Under the pieces are notes generated by a model, which saw only the letters and a list, made by a program, of their open reading frames with translations, was not told the origin of the DNA and did not search any database. A DNA stretch of 45,377 bases from an uncultured Clostridia bacterium (GTDB taxonomy: Bacteria > Bacillota > Clostridia > TANB77 > CAG-508). A program made the translations under genes and the position numbers. Shown one piece after another: positions 25,168 to 31,888 of this stretch (positions are counted from its first letter, which is position 1; every line of letters begins with the position of its first letter). The DNA lies in contig CALXYJ010000011.1 of NCBI GenBank assembly GCA_944392945.1, positions 1-45,377 of the forward strand. Reading direction: 5' to 3'.

Positions 25168-25550
25168 GTGCACCTCAAATAGCAAAATTAATAGAGAGCT
25201 GGGATAAAACATTTACAATGCCAGCTCTATCTAATATAACATTTAATATAAGTAAAAGAGGAAAAAATGTAACTATAAGAGGATGGATAGATGCAAAAAC
25301 CTTCTCTGAAAATTTACAGCCATGGACATGGAATAATAATTTTAGGTCTTCTATAGATATTCCAAAACCTGTTTTAATGTCTGCTTTTACATTTTTTCCA
25401 GATTCTCCAACTGGAATTACGGATAAAAGAACTTTTCAAATGAATTTGGTAGATGGAAAATATTACTTATACTTATATAACAGAACTAACAATGCATTAA
25501 CAGATATAAAGATTATGGGTGTATATATAAATTATACAGCGGACGAATAG
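25164..25550 (+). CDS. Tail-fibre tip/accessory protein, 128 aa
   Basis: AAGGAGGTGA at 25148-25157 precedes ATG 25164. The product (MSAPQIAKLIESWDKTFTMPALSNITFNISKRGKNVTIRG split over two strands, WTWNNNFRSSIDIP, DIKIMGVYINYTADE) is beta-rich, with the same size class and S-x-P-x-I start as the gene at 24698. It is likely an alternative receptor-contact module. Its translation may depend on the upstream short ORF containing the AC tract. Confidence 0.65.
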
Positions 25551-25558
25551 GAGAAATT

Positions 25559-25771
25559 ATGGAAAAGAAAGATAAAGTAATAGTAGCAGGATTAATATTA
25601 GTTCTGTTTTTTATAATTATCAATATATTTTCCACATTACATACAATGGACGATTACGAAGTAAGAAAAGAAAGTGGAAATGATAGATGGAAACAAGTAG
25701 AAAATAGGATTTTGCAGACGGAAGAGAAAGTGAATAGCCTAGAGGAGGAAATAGAAAAATGGAAACATTAA
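25559..25771 (+). CDS. Small membrane protein with coiled coil, 70 aa (lysis region)
   Basis: One membrane helix (residues ~7-27, VIVAGLILVLFFIIINIFSTL) is followed by a charged coiled coil (VENRILQTEEKVNSLEEEIEKW). It overlaps the next gene by 13 bp and sits just before the holin and endolysin genes, so a spanin/holin-accessory-like role is possible. No family is recognised. Confidence 0.6.
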   Translation: MEKKDKVIVAGLILVLFFIIINIFSTLHTMDDYEVRKESGNDRWKQVENRILQTEEKVNSLEEEIEKWKH

Positions 25772-26049
25772 ATCAAATAGGACAACTTCTTAGTACATAT
25801 GGGATAATGGCAGTTATAGTCATTATTTTTTTGTGGGAATATATAGCAAATAGAAAGAAAAATATAGAAAATCAAGAAACAATAAAAAGTACTTTAGAAG
25901 TAGTAAAAGAAAGTACAAGCACAATTTCTAGTTGTCTAGTTGAAATGCAACAAACTAATTCCAATACTGCAAAATCCTTAGAACTTTTACAAAAGCAAAT
26001 GGAAAGTACAGATAAAAAAGTTGATATTTTATTAGAAAGGGGGAAATAA
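25759..26049 (+). CDS. Membrane/coiled-coil protein, holin-accessory-like (BhlA-like), 96 aa
   Basis: Residues ~12-30 form one membrane helix (YGIMAVIVIIFLWEYIA) with a basic stop (NRKKN). A long helical coiled tail (TIKSTLEVVKESTSTISSCLVEMQQTN... LELLQKQMES) follows. This build resembles BhlA/UviB-type bacteriocin/holin-like proteins found in Firmicutes lysis cassettes. GGAGG precedes ATG within the previous gene. It lies directly before the holin. Confidence 0.6.
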   Translation: METLNQIGQLLSTYGIMAVIVIIFLWEYIANRKKNIENQETIKSTLEVVKESTSTISSCLVEMQQTNSNTAKSLELLQKQMESTDKKVDILLERGK

Positions 26050-26050
26050 A

Positions 26051-26302
26051 ATGGAAATAACAGTAGCACTAATTATAACAGCAATAACATTAGTAGCCGG
26101 ACAAATAACTAAGTTAACAAATTTAGATAGTAAGTGGATTCCTTTGCAAAATATTATAATTGCAATAGTAGCAAGCATAATATGTATATGTTTCCACGTT
26201 CAAAACATGAGTGTGTTAGAAACAATAGTTACTTGTATATTTGGAACCATGTCTGCTGGTGGTATAGCAGATTTAAAGAAAATTGGACAAAAGGAGGAAT
26301 AG
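26051..26302 (+). CDS. Putative holin, 83 aa
   Basis: Three hydrophobic stretches are visible: residues ~3-18 (ITVALIITAITLVAGQ), ~32-50 (LQNIIIAIVASIICICFHV) and ~55-73 (VLETIVTCIFGTMSAGGIA). A charged C-terminus (DLKKIGQKEE) follows. The arrangement and position between the BhlA-like gene and the amidase gene match phage holins of the A118/LL-H type. It would permeabilise the membrane and release the endolysin at lysis time. Family is inferred. Confidence 0.75.
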   Translation: MEITVALIITAITLVAGQITKLTNLDSKWIPLQNIIIAIVASIICICFHVQNMSVLETIVTCIFGTMSAGGIADLKKIGQKEE

Positions 26303-26306
26303 ATAT

Positions 26307-26381
26307 ATGGAAGATAATGAAGAAATAGTAGATACAATGGAATTAGCAGAACAGGATAATAGAGGGGAGGATAATGAATAA
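26307..26381 (+). CDS. Possible 24-aa acidic peptide
   Basis: AAGGAGGA lies before ATG 26307. The 24 residues (MEDNEEIVDTMELAEQDNRG...) are highly acidic. The stop overlaps the endolysin start (TAATG). It may serve mainly to couple endolysin translation to the holin gene. Small size limits certainty. Confidence 0.4.
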   Translation: MEDNEEIVDTMELAEQDNRGEDNE

Positions 26382-27118
26382 TGGAAATACAAGAAAAATT
26401 GTTATCAATAAATCCTTATAGCAGAACAGGTGAGAAACTAAAGTCTGTAAAACAAATTGTAGTACATTGGGTTGGTAATGCTAATACTTCTGCAATTGCA
26501 AATAGAAACTATTTTGAAAGTTTAAAAGATAAACATATATATGCAAGTTCTCATTACATTATAGGCTTAAGTGGAGAAATAATAAGATGTATTCCAGAAG
26601 ATGAAGTTGCTTATCATGCAGGAAATGGAACAGTAAACAGAAATAGTATAGGAATAGAAGATTGCCACCCAGATTGGGAAGGAAAGTTCAACGATGCTAC
26701 ATATAATAGTTTAGTAGAATTATGTGCAGATATTTGTAGAAGATATAATCTAAATGCTAACAACATAATCAGACATTATGATGTAACAGGTAAAATATGT
26801 CCTAAATATTATGTAGAACATGAAGATGCTTGGATACAATTCAAAAAAGATGTAGCAAATAAAATTGGACAAGCAACATCAGAAGTTACAGTAAAAGAAG
26901 AAGGGAGCGATGAGCCAGTGAGAAAATATAAAAATGGAAGTACAAGAGAAGATATATATGCAGATACTAATCTAACAAAGAAAATAGGAAGCCTAAGTCC
27001 ATATGAAGAATGTGATTGTTTTGGTATCTTTAACAATAGACCGATGGTAAGATATAAAGTTGATGGTACAAGCAATTACAAGATAGGTTTTGCAAAATGG
27101 ACTGGTGGAGTAAAATAA
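26381..27118 (+). CDS. N-acetylmuramoyl-L-alanine amidase (endolysin)
   Basis: An Amidase_2/PGRP-type catalytic domain spans residues ~5-165. Zinc ligands are H29 (IVVHWVG), H132 (IRHYDVTG) and C140 (KICPK). SSHYIIGLSGEIIRCIPEDEVAYHAG and NSIGIEDC are family motifs. After a polar linker (residues ~165-182) the C-terminus (VRKYKNGSTREDIYADTNLTKKIGSL... YKIGFAKWTGG, not quoted whole) looks like an SH3-type cell-wall-binding domain. It cleaves the amide bond between muramic acid and the stem peptide at lysis. No signal peptide, so it needs the holin. Confidence 0.92.
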   Translation: MEIQEKLLSINPYSRTGEKLKSVKQIVVHWVGNANTSAIANRNYFESLKDKHIYASSHYIIGLSGEIIRCIPEDEVAYHAGNGTVNRNSIGIEDCHPDWEGKFNDATYNSLVELCADICRRYNLNANNIIRHYDVTGKICPKYYVEHEDAWIQFKKDVANKIGQATSEVTVKEEGSDEPVRKYKNGSTREDIYADTNLTKKIGSLSPYEECDCFGIFNNRPMVRYKVDGTSNYKIGFAKWTGGVK

Positions 27119-27169
27119 AACATTGTAATTATACTAAATTGCATATATAATATAGCAAGAGGTGTAATT

Positions 27170-27433
27170 ATGGAAAAACGTGTAGAGGGCAAAAAGGATA
27201 TAACTACAAGTGAAATAGAGTTTTATTGTGACAACTGTAGAAAGTTTTTAGGGAAATCAGAAGAATATGATAATGGATGCTACGAAGAAATAGGAAAGTT
27301 TGAAGAAAGCTTTTATTTCGATGAATTAGATACTTGGTATGAATTAAAAAAGCATTTATGTGATAAATGCAAAACAGAAATGACACAAAAAATAAAAAAC
27401 GAATTAATTAAATTAGGATTTAAAAAGGATTAG
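27170..27433 (+). CDS. Small zinc-ribbon-like protein, 87 aa
   Basis: AGAGGTG precedes ATG 27170. Two CxxC pairs (CDNC at about residues 20-23, and CDKC at about residues 65-68) suggest a zinc ribbon. The segment between them is acidic and aromatic (YEEIGKFEESFYFDELDTWYELKKH). It stands after the lysis genes and ends in a strong terminator, so it is the last gene of the rightward late unit. Function unknown. Confidence 0.65.
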   Translation: MEKRVEGKKDITTSEIEFYCDNCRKFLGKSEEYDNGCYEEIGKFEESFYFDELDTWYELKKHLCDKCKTEMTQKIKNELIKLGFKKD

Positions 27434-27435
27434 AG

Positions 27436-27472
27436 AAGAGGCAGTAGATTAATTTCTATTGCCTCTTTTTTT
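27436..27472 (+). terminator. Strong terminator ending the late operon
   Basis: AAGAGGCAGTAGA pairs with TCTATTGCCTCTT over 13 bp (one G-U), with a short loop and a T7 run to 27472. Confidence 0.9.
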
Positions 27473-27528
27473 ATGCCTAAAAATTAGGTAATACAAAGTA
27501 TCATTTACATAATGCAAAAAAATGTGGC

Positions 27529-27684
27529 AAAATATTAATACAAACTGTATTATATATTTATTAGAGAAACATACAATATTTTTATAATAAATCGCATTTT
27601 TGTTCATTATCATAATACAATTAGTGTATAAAATTGTTTACAATTGACAAATGATATGTTAAAATATTAATACAAATTGTATTA
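27529..27684. promoter_or_regulatory. Cluster of TACAA/TTGTA operator-like dyads
   Basis: AAAATATTAATACAAAYTGTATTA occurs at 27529-27552 and 27661-27684. A third dyad, ATACA-ATTAG-TGTAT, lies at 27615-27629, and AATTGTTTACAATT near 27632-27645. The whole stretch 27473-27710 has no gene that I can support. These look like binding sites for one dimeric regulator, which is not encoded in the window as far as I can tell. Confidence 0.5.
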
Positions 27685-27711
27685 CATTTTGATTACATTT
27701 TGTGAATAATA

Positions 27712-27740
27712 TTGACACAAAAGAGATAGTATAATATAAA
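27712..27740 (+). promoter_or_regulatory. Sigma-A-type promoter pointing at the 3' end of the leftward gene
   Basis: TTGACA (27712-27717), a 17-bp spacer and TATAAA (27735-27740). No rightward gene follows before 28271, so its transcript would run antisense into the 27797-27988 gene. Confidence 0.5.
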
Positions 27741-27762
27741 TTATTATATTAATGAAATATAA

Positions 27763-27792
27763 TAAATAAAGAAAGAGAGGATTTCTCCTCTC
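27763..27792 (-). terminator. Terminator of the leftward membrane-protein gene
   Basis: Read leftward, GAGAGGA-GAAA-TCCTCTC is a perfect 7-bp stem with a GNRA loop, followed by TTTCTTTATTT. It starts 4 bp after the stop codon. Confidence 0.75.
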
Positions 27793-27796
27793 ATAT

Positions 27797-27988
27797 CTAA
27801 TCGCTTGTAGAATTGGAGTTTTGTGCCTTGACTTCAATTCTTTTTTCTTGCTCTGTTGAAGTAAATTTTATGTAAGTACTGTAGCCAATACTAGCTAAAG
27901 ATATTAATATTGAACCAACAATAGCAACAATAAAACCTCTGCCAAGAAACTTTATAGCCAAATTTTCATTAGTATTTTGTATCTCCAT
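27797..27988 (-). CDS. 63-aa single-span membrane protein with structured leader (prophage accessory gene)
   Basis: The product has a short polar N-terminus (MEIQNTNENLAIKFLGRG), one membrane helix (residues ~19-40, FIVAIVGSILISLASIGYSTY) and a charged, polar C-tail (STEQEKRIEVKAQNSNS). GGAGGTGG precedes the ATG by about ten bases. It is the only leftward gene in the prophage part, lying between the late terminator and attR where accessory genes are common. It forms a complete unit: extended -10 promoter, ~140-nt folded leader, gene, terminator. It could be a type I toxin-like peptide, an exclusion protein or a membrane sensor; no family is recognised. Confidence 0.7.
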   Translation of the reverse strand: MEIQNTNENLAIKFLGRGFIVAIVGSILISLASIGYSTYIKFTSTEQEKRIEVKAQNSNSTSD

Positions 27989-28028
27989 TTCTATACCACC
28001 TCCAATTTAGTAATAATTAAACTGCCAA

Positions 28029-28113
28029 AAGGTGGGTGCAGTTTATCAACAGTTGTGAAAGATATACTGCCTTACAATCAGCAGTAACAACTGCTGATTA
28101 ATACATCCACCTT
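28029..28113 (-). ncRNA. Three-stem structured 5' leader with alternative anti-Shine-Dalgarno pairing
   Basis: Read leftward: P1 is AAGGTGGATG (28113-28104) with CACCCACCTT (28038-28029). P3 is a perfect 9-bp hairpin (28099-28091 with 28084-28076, loop TTGTTA). P2 is 28070-28061 with 28047-28038, one mismatch; base 28038 could serve either P1 or P2. The P3 loop (UUGU) can kiss the P2 loop (ACAA). The 3' strand of P1 contains CCACCT, which can instead pair with AGGTGG of the ribosome-binding site (28001-27996). This is the logic of a riboswitch or translational attenuator. No known class is recognised. Confidence 0.6.
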
Positions 28114-28134
28114 GAGATGGTAACGATTTTATGT

Positions 28135-28163
28135 ATCATATCAAAAAAAGATAGAATATGCAA
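28135..28163 (-). promoter_or_regulatory. Extended -10 promoter of the leftward unit
   Basis: Read leftward: TTGCAT (28163-28158), 17 bp, then TGA-TATGAT with -10 at 28140-28135. Transcription would start near 28127, just before the folded leader. Confidence 0.6.
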
Positions 28164-28220
28164 TATAAAATAGAAATTTCTGGAATTTTAATAATTAAGT
28201 AATCATTCGACAAATTTCTC

Positions 28221-28249
28221 ACGACAAAGTAAACATAAAATGATATACT
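28221..28249 (+). promoter_or_regulatory. Divergent extended -10 promoter
   Basis: ACGACA (28221-28226), 17 bp, TATACT (28244-28249) with TGA in front. It faces right and would drive the 59-aa gene. The divergent promoters are about 60 bp apart. Confidence 0.5.
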
Positions 28250-28270
28250 CTCTAAAAGGAGATGGTATAT

Positions 28271-28450
28271 ATGAATATGAAAAGTGCATATGAAAAGTCT
28301 CTACAAATGATAAAAGAATTAGATATAAAAAACGAGAAAGAATATATTAATTTAGTACGAAATTATAAAATTTTAAATTTAGAAAGTATAAAATACATAA
28401 GTCGAACTAGAAATTTTAGAAAAATCAAAAAAATGGCTAAAAATACGTAA
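28271..28450 (+). CDS. Small helical protein, 59 aa
   Basis: ATG 28271 is preferred to the in-frame ATG 28262 because AAAAGGAG (28254-28261) is then about 9 nt away. The product (MNMKSAYEKSLQMIKELDIKNEKEY split, then NLESIKYISRTRNFRKIKKMAKN) is basic and helical. It resembles small Clostridia proteins with a YEKSLxxIxxL start and a SxxYISxTxNF motif, whose function I do not know. It is divergent from the leader-controlled membrane gene and may be its regulator or partner; this is inferred from position only. Confidence 0.55.
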   Translation: MNMKSAYEKSLQMIKELDIKNEKEYINLVRNYKILNLESIKYISRTRNFRKIKKMAKNT

Positions 28451-28667
28451 ATTCAGCCATATAATTTCATTATTCACGAATAAAAATGCCTTAGAACGCA
28501 ATCTCAAAAGAATCACTCTGGAATACAGTGATATCAAGACTTCTACGAATTGAGCTTTTAAAGATTATATATTTTATTGATTTTAGATAAAAATACTTAT
28601 ATAATTAGAAAAATAATTAAAAGTTTTAATGTACCTTATTGGAATATAAGTATTTTATGGCACAATT

Positions 28668-28818
28668 TTTAATGCAACGTTTAATGCAACGCCAAAGAAA
28701 AGTTATAAAAAACGAAGTGAAAATATAAAAAGTACAAAAAATTGAAAAGCTGGAAAAGTGCTTAAAATGGCATGTTAAGGGAAAATATAAAAAATGAAGT
28801 GAAACCATAAAAACTGTA
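28668..28818. repeat. Direct repeats near attR, possible integrase arm sites
   Basis: TTTAATGCAACG is repeated head-to-tail (28668-28679, 28680-28691). A longer imperfect repeat, built on GAAGTGAAA plus ATAAAAA in A-rich flanks, lies at 28707-28734 and 28789-28818. No gene is supported in 28451-28826. Repeats of this kind within ~150 bp of a core site are typical of tyrosine-integrase arm-binding sites. Confidence 0.45.
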
Positions 28819-28826
28819 AAGTAATC

Positions 28827-28837
28827 CCTGCCCACCA
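28827..28837 (+). other. Putative attR core: tRNA 3'-end-like sequence
   Basis: CCTGCCC-A-CCA looks like the 3' acceptor strand, discriminator and CCA of a tRNA, but no tRNA body precedes it. A terminator follows at once, as after a tRNA gene. This fits integration into the 3' end of a tRNA whose intact copy would be at the left end, outside the window. Confidence 0.5.
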
Positions 28838-28839
28838 AT

Positions 28840-28870
28840 AAAGTACAAGTTTAGCTTGTATTTTATTTTT
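28840..28870 (+). terminator. Terminator after the tRNA-like 3' end
   Basis: AAAGTACAAG pairs with CTTGTATTTT around TTTAG, followed by ATTTTT. It is probably the original terminator of the disrupted tRNA locus and the first chromosomal element right of the prophage. Confidence 0.7.
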
Positions 28871-28908
28871 ATATTTTTAAGCGAACAAAAGTTTATGGAG
28901 GAAATATA

Positions 28909-29810
28909 ATGTTAGAAGGACTAAAAGAATGTAAATTATGTCCACATAAATGTAAAGTAAATAGACTAGAAGGAAAAATAGGAAGATGTAGAGCAACAGA
29001 AAAAGTAAAAATATCATTAGTTTCACTACATCATTTTGAAGAGCCATGCATAAGTGGAACCAATGGTTCTGGAACAATATTTTTTTCTAACTGTAATTTT
29101 AATTGTGTATTTTGTCAAAACTATAAAATAAGTCAAGAAGGAATGGGGCAAGATGTAAGTATAGAATTTTTAGCAAATAGTATGCTGGAAGAGCAAAATA
29201 AAGGTGCGCATAATATAAATTTAGTAACTCCAGTAATGTATGTTTATCATATTATAGAAGCAATAAAAATAGCAAAAGCAAAAGGATTAATATACCAATA
29301 ATATATAACTCAAATGGTTATGAAAATATCGAAACTTTAAAATTACTAGAAGGATATATAGATGTATACTTGCCAGATTTTAAATATGCTAATAATGAAT
29401 TAGGAAAAAAGTACTCAAATATAAATAATTATTTCGAGATAACATCAAAAGCTATAAAAGAAATGTATAGGCAAGTTGGCCCACCTAAATTAGATGAAAA
29501 TGGACTAATAAAACGAGGGCTTATAATTAGACATTTAATATTACCAAATGAAATAGAAAATAGTAAAAAAGTTTTAAAATGGATAATAGATAATATTGGA
29601 AAAAAAGTATATGTTAGTATAATGGCTCAGTATTTTCCAACATATAAAGCAAAAAATATAAGTGAATTAAATAGAAAAATAAATAAAGATGAATATAAAA
29701 AAATAGAAGAATATATATATAAAATAGGCATAGAAAATGGCTATATGCAAGATTTAGGAGAACATGAAGAAGAATATGTACCAGACTTTAAGAATAATAG
29801 TTTGACTTAA
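28909..29810 (+). pseudogene. Frameshifted radical-SAM protein (PflA-like, COG1313 type)
   Basis: The first part (28909-29301) has N-terminal cysteines (CKLCPHKC, GRCRA) and the radical-SAM motif C62-NFN-C66-VF-C69, then NINLVTPVMYV. It stops after KGLIYQ. In the next frame the family sequence continues at once (IPIIYNSNGYENIETL, YIDVYLPDFKY, GLIIRHLILPNEI, YVSIMAQYFP, DLGEHEEEYVPDF) to 29810. Loss of one A near 29290 would explain the break. Intact, it would be a ~300-residue putative glycyl-radical-enzyme-activating-like protein. It may be a recent pseudogene or a homopolymer sequencing error. GGAGG precedes the ATG. Confidence 0.85.
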
Positions 29811-29862
29811 TAAATAATATAATATAAAATATTATGCAGAAAAAATCGAAAGGAAGATTAGT

Positions 29863-31494
29863 ATGCAAATAACTTATAAAGATAAAAAAATAGAAATACA
29901 AGAGCCAACAAAAGTAATAGACTTATTTAAAGAAGAATGTAATGGACATATTATTGCATGTATTTGTAATAATCAAATACAATCATTAAATCATATTTTA
30001 AAAGAAGATACTGAAATAAAATTTATAGATGTAACAGATAAGGATGGTCATAGAATATATGTAAGAGGATTAAATTATATAATGGCAAAAGCATTTTCAG
30101 AAGTGTATCCAAAGGCACTTTTAACAGTTGACTATCAATTATCTAATTCAATGTTTTATGAAATAGATAATATGAAAGTAACAGATGAAATGTTAGAAAA
30201 AGTAACAAATAGAATGAACGAAATTATTAATGCCAATATTCCAATAAAAAAAGTTGTAATGACAAAAGATGAAGCTGAAGAGTTTTATGAAAAAAATAAA
30301 ACATTAAAAGGTATTTTGCAAAAAGATATAGAAGCCAGAGATCATGTTACTTTATATTATTGCGAAGATTATTATAACTATTTTTATGGAGTTATGCCGA
30401 TTTCTACAGGATATACAAAAATCTTTAAATTAAAAAAATATAAACATGGATTTATAATAAGATATCCTAATAGAAGAGATATTACAAAATTACAGCCATT
30501 TGTTGATAATTCTAAATTATTATCTGCTTTACAAGATTATGAAAATATTCATAGATTATTAGATATAAATACTTTATATAAATTAAATAAAAAAATTCAA
30601 AATGGAGAAGCTAAACATATTGTGTTGTTAGATGAAGCTTTACACGAAAAGAAAATATCTCAAATAGCAGATAGAATAGCTCAAAACAAAAATGTTAAAG
30701 TTGTTTTAATTGCAGGTCCATCTTCATCAGGAAAGACAACATTTGCTCAAAGATTGGGTCTACAATTAGAATTAAATGGATTAAGACCAGTAACAATATC
30801 TGTAGATAATTATTTTGTAGAAAGAGAAGAAACACCAAAAGATGAAAATGGAAATTATGATTTTGAAGATATAAATGCTATAGATATGAATTTATTCAAT
30901 AGTCAAATATTATCATTATTAAAAGGAGAGGAAGTAGAGACACCATCATTTAATTTCCATACAGGACATAAAGAATATAGAGGAGATAAATTAAAATTAA
31001 ATAAAAATGATGTTCTAGTAATAGAAGGAATTCATTGTTTAAATGATAAATTAACAGAAAGTATACCTAAAGGAAACAAATTTAAAATTTATATTAGTGC
31101 ATTAACTGTGTTAAATATAGATTATTTTAATAGGATTTCTACAACTGATTCAAGATTAATAAGAAGGATTGTTAGAGACTATCAATTTAGAGGATATTCA
31201 GCACTTCATACTTTAAGGATGTGGCCTTCTGTAAATAGAGGAGAAGAAAAAAATATATTTCCTTTCCAAGAAGAAGCAGATGTTATGTTTAATACATCTT
31301 TAATTTACGAAATGTCAGTATTAAAAACAATGGCATTACCACTTTTACAAGAAATAAATAGTTTAGAACCAGAATATTCAGAAGCAAAGAGATTATGTGA
31401 TATCTTGCAATACTTTGAGGAAATACCAAAGGATTTGATTCCTACTAATTCACTTTTAAGAGAATTTTTAGGAAATGGAGATTTTAAATATTAA
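29863..31494 (+). CDS. Nucleoside kinase with TGS and ThrRS-like domains (uridine kinase family)
   Basis: The 543-residue protein has an N-terminal TGS-like domain (residues ~1-60), then a ThrRS second-additional-type domain (residues ~65-240, with GHRIYVRGLNYIMAKAF and DHVTLYYCEDYYNYF). A P-loop kinase domain follows (GPSSSGKTT at residues 285-293, VSVDNYFV-type segment, VIEGIHCLND). This is the clostridial uridine-kinase-like nucleoside kinase architecture. It probably phosphorylates nucleosides, perhaps coupled to RNA sensing by the TGS part. The gene follows the radical-SAM locus and precedes an RNHCP gene. Confidence 0.88.
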   Translation: MQITYKDKKIEIQEPTKVIDLFKEECNGHIIACICNNQIQSLNHILKEDTEIKFIDVTDKDGHRIYVRGLNYIMAKAFSEVYPKALLTVDYQLSNSMFYEIDNMKVTDEMLEKVTNRMNEIINANIPIKKVVMTKDEAEEFYEKNKTLKGILQKDIEARDHVTLYYCEDYYNYFYGVMPISTGYTKIFKLKKYKHGFIIRYPNRRDITKLQPFVDNSKLLSALQDYENIHRLLDINTLYKLNKKIQNGEAKHIVLLDEALHEKKISQIADRIAQNKNVKVVLIAGPSSSGKTTFAQRLGLQLELNGLRPVTISVDNYFVEREETPKDENGNYDFEDINAIDMNLFNSQILSLLKGEEVETPSFNFHTGHKEYRGDKLKLNKNDVLVIEGIHCLNDKLTESIPKGNKFKIYISALTVLNIDYFNRISTTDSRLIRRIVRDYQFRGYSALHTLRMWPSVNRGEEKNIFPFQEEADVMFNTSLIYEMSVLKTMALPLLQEINSLEPEYSEAKRLCDILQYFEEIPKDLIPTNSLLREFLGNGDFKY

Positions 31495-31523
31495 TATAAT
31501 ATTTAAAAGAGAGGAAAGAATTT

Positions 31524-31841
31524 ATGATTAATAATAGCAAATTTACAGAGATAGACGAAGAATTTATTTGTGAACATTGCGGAAAATTGGTTCCAAAATT
31601 AGAATATTCTTGTAGAAATCATTGCCCACATTGTCTATATTCTAAGCATGTAGATATAAATCCAGGAGACAGACAAGAAACATGTCATGGATTATTAAAA
31701 CCAATAGGCATAGAATTAAATTCTAAAAAGGGATACGTAATAGTTTTTAAATGCGAAAAATGTGGAGCTATACGAAAAAACAAAGCAGCTAAAGATGATA
31801 ATATGGATTTAATTATTAAATTAAGTAGTAATCCGATATAA
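31524..31841 (+). CDS. RNHCP domain protein, 105 aa
   Basis: The family signature CRNHCPHC is present (about residues 30-37). Flanking zinc pairs (CEHCGK near residue 14 and CEKCGA near residue 76) indicate two small zinc-binding units. It contains the conserved HVDINPGDRQETCHGLLKPIGIE. The function of RNHCP proteins is unknown; they are common in Clostridia. AGAGAGGAAAG precedes the ATG. A strong bidirectional terminator follows. Confidence 0.9.
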   Translation: MINNSKFTEIDEEFICEHCGKLVPKLEYSCRNHCPHCLYSKHVDINPGDRQETCHGLLKPIGIELNSKKGYVIVFKCEKCGAIRKNKAAKDDNMDLIIKLSSNPI

Positions 31842-31877
31842 AAAATTCCAGCGAGTATTTATGCTCGCTGGAATTTT
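31842..31877. terminator. Bidirectional terminator between convergent genes
   Basis: AAAATTCCAGCGAG pairs perfectly with CTCGCTGGAATTTT (14 bp) around TATTTATG. It serves both the rightward RNHCP gene and the leftward U32 gene. Confidence 0.92.
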
Positions 31878-31888
31878 AGGTTCTTTGA

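Noticed and set aside
26134..26328. Rightward frame overlapping the holin gene
   Set aside because: It lies almost wholly inside the holin frame, with no ribosome-binding site and unlikely composition.
27797..28163. T-box leader or other known riboswitch upstream of the 63-aa gene
   Set aside because: No T-box AGGGTGGNACCGCG, specifier loop or other class signature that I know is present. GGTGG alone is not enough.
28480..28550. Remnant of a tyrosine recombinase (NLKRITLEYSDIKTSTN in one frame)
   Set aside because: Only a short stretch resembling SDIKTT is present, with no catalytic Arg/His/Tyr context. Too short to support.
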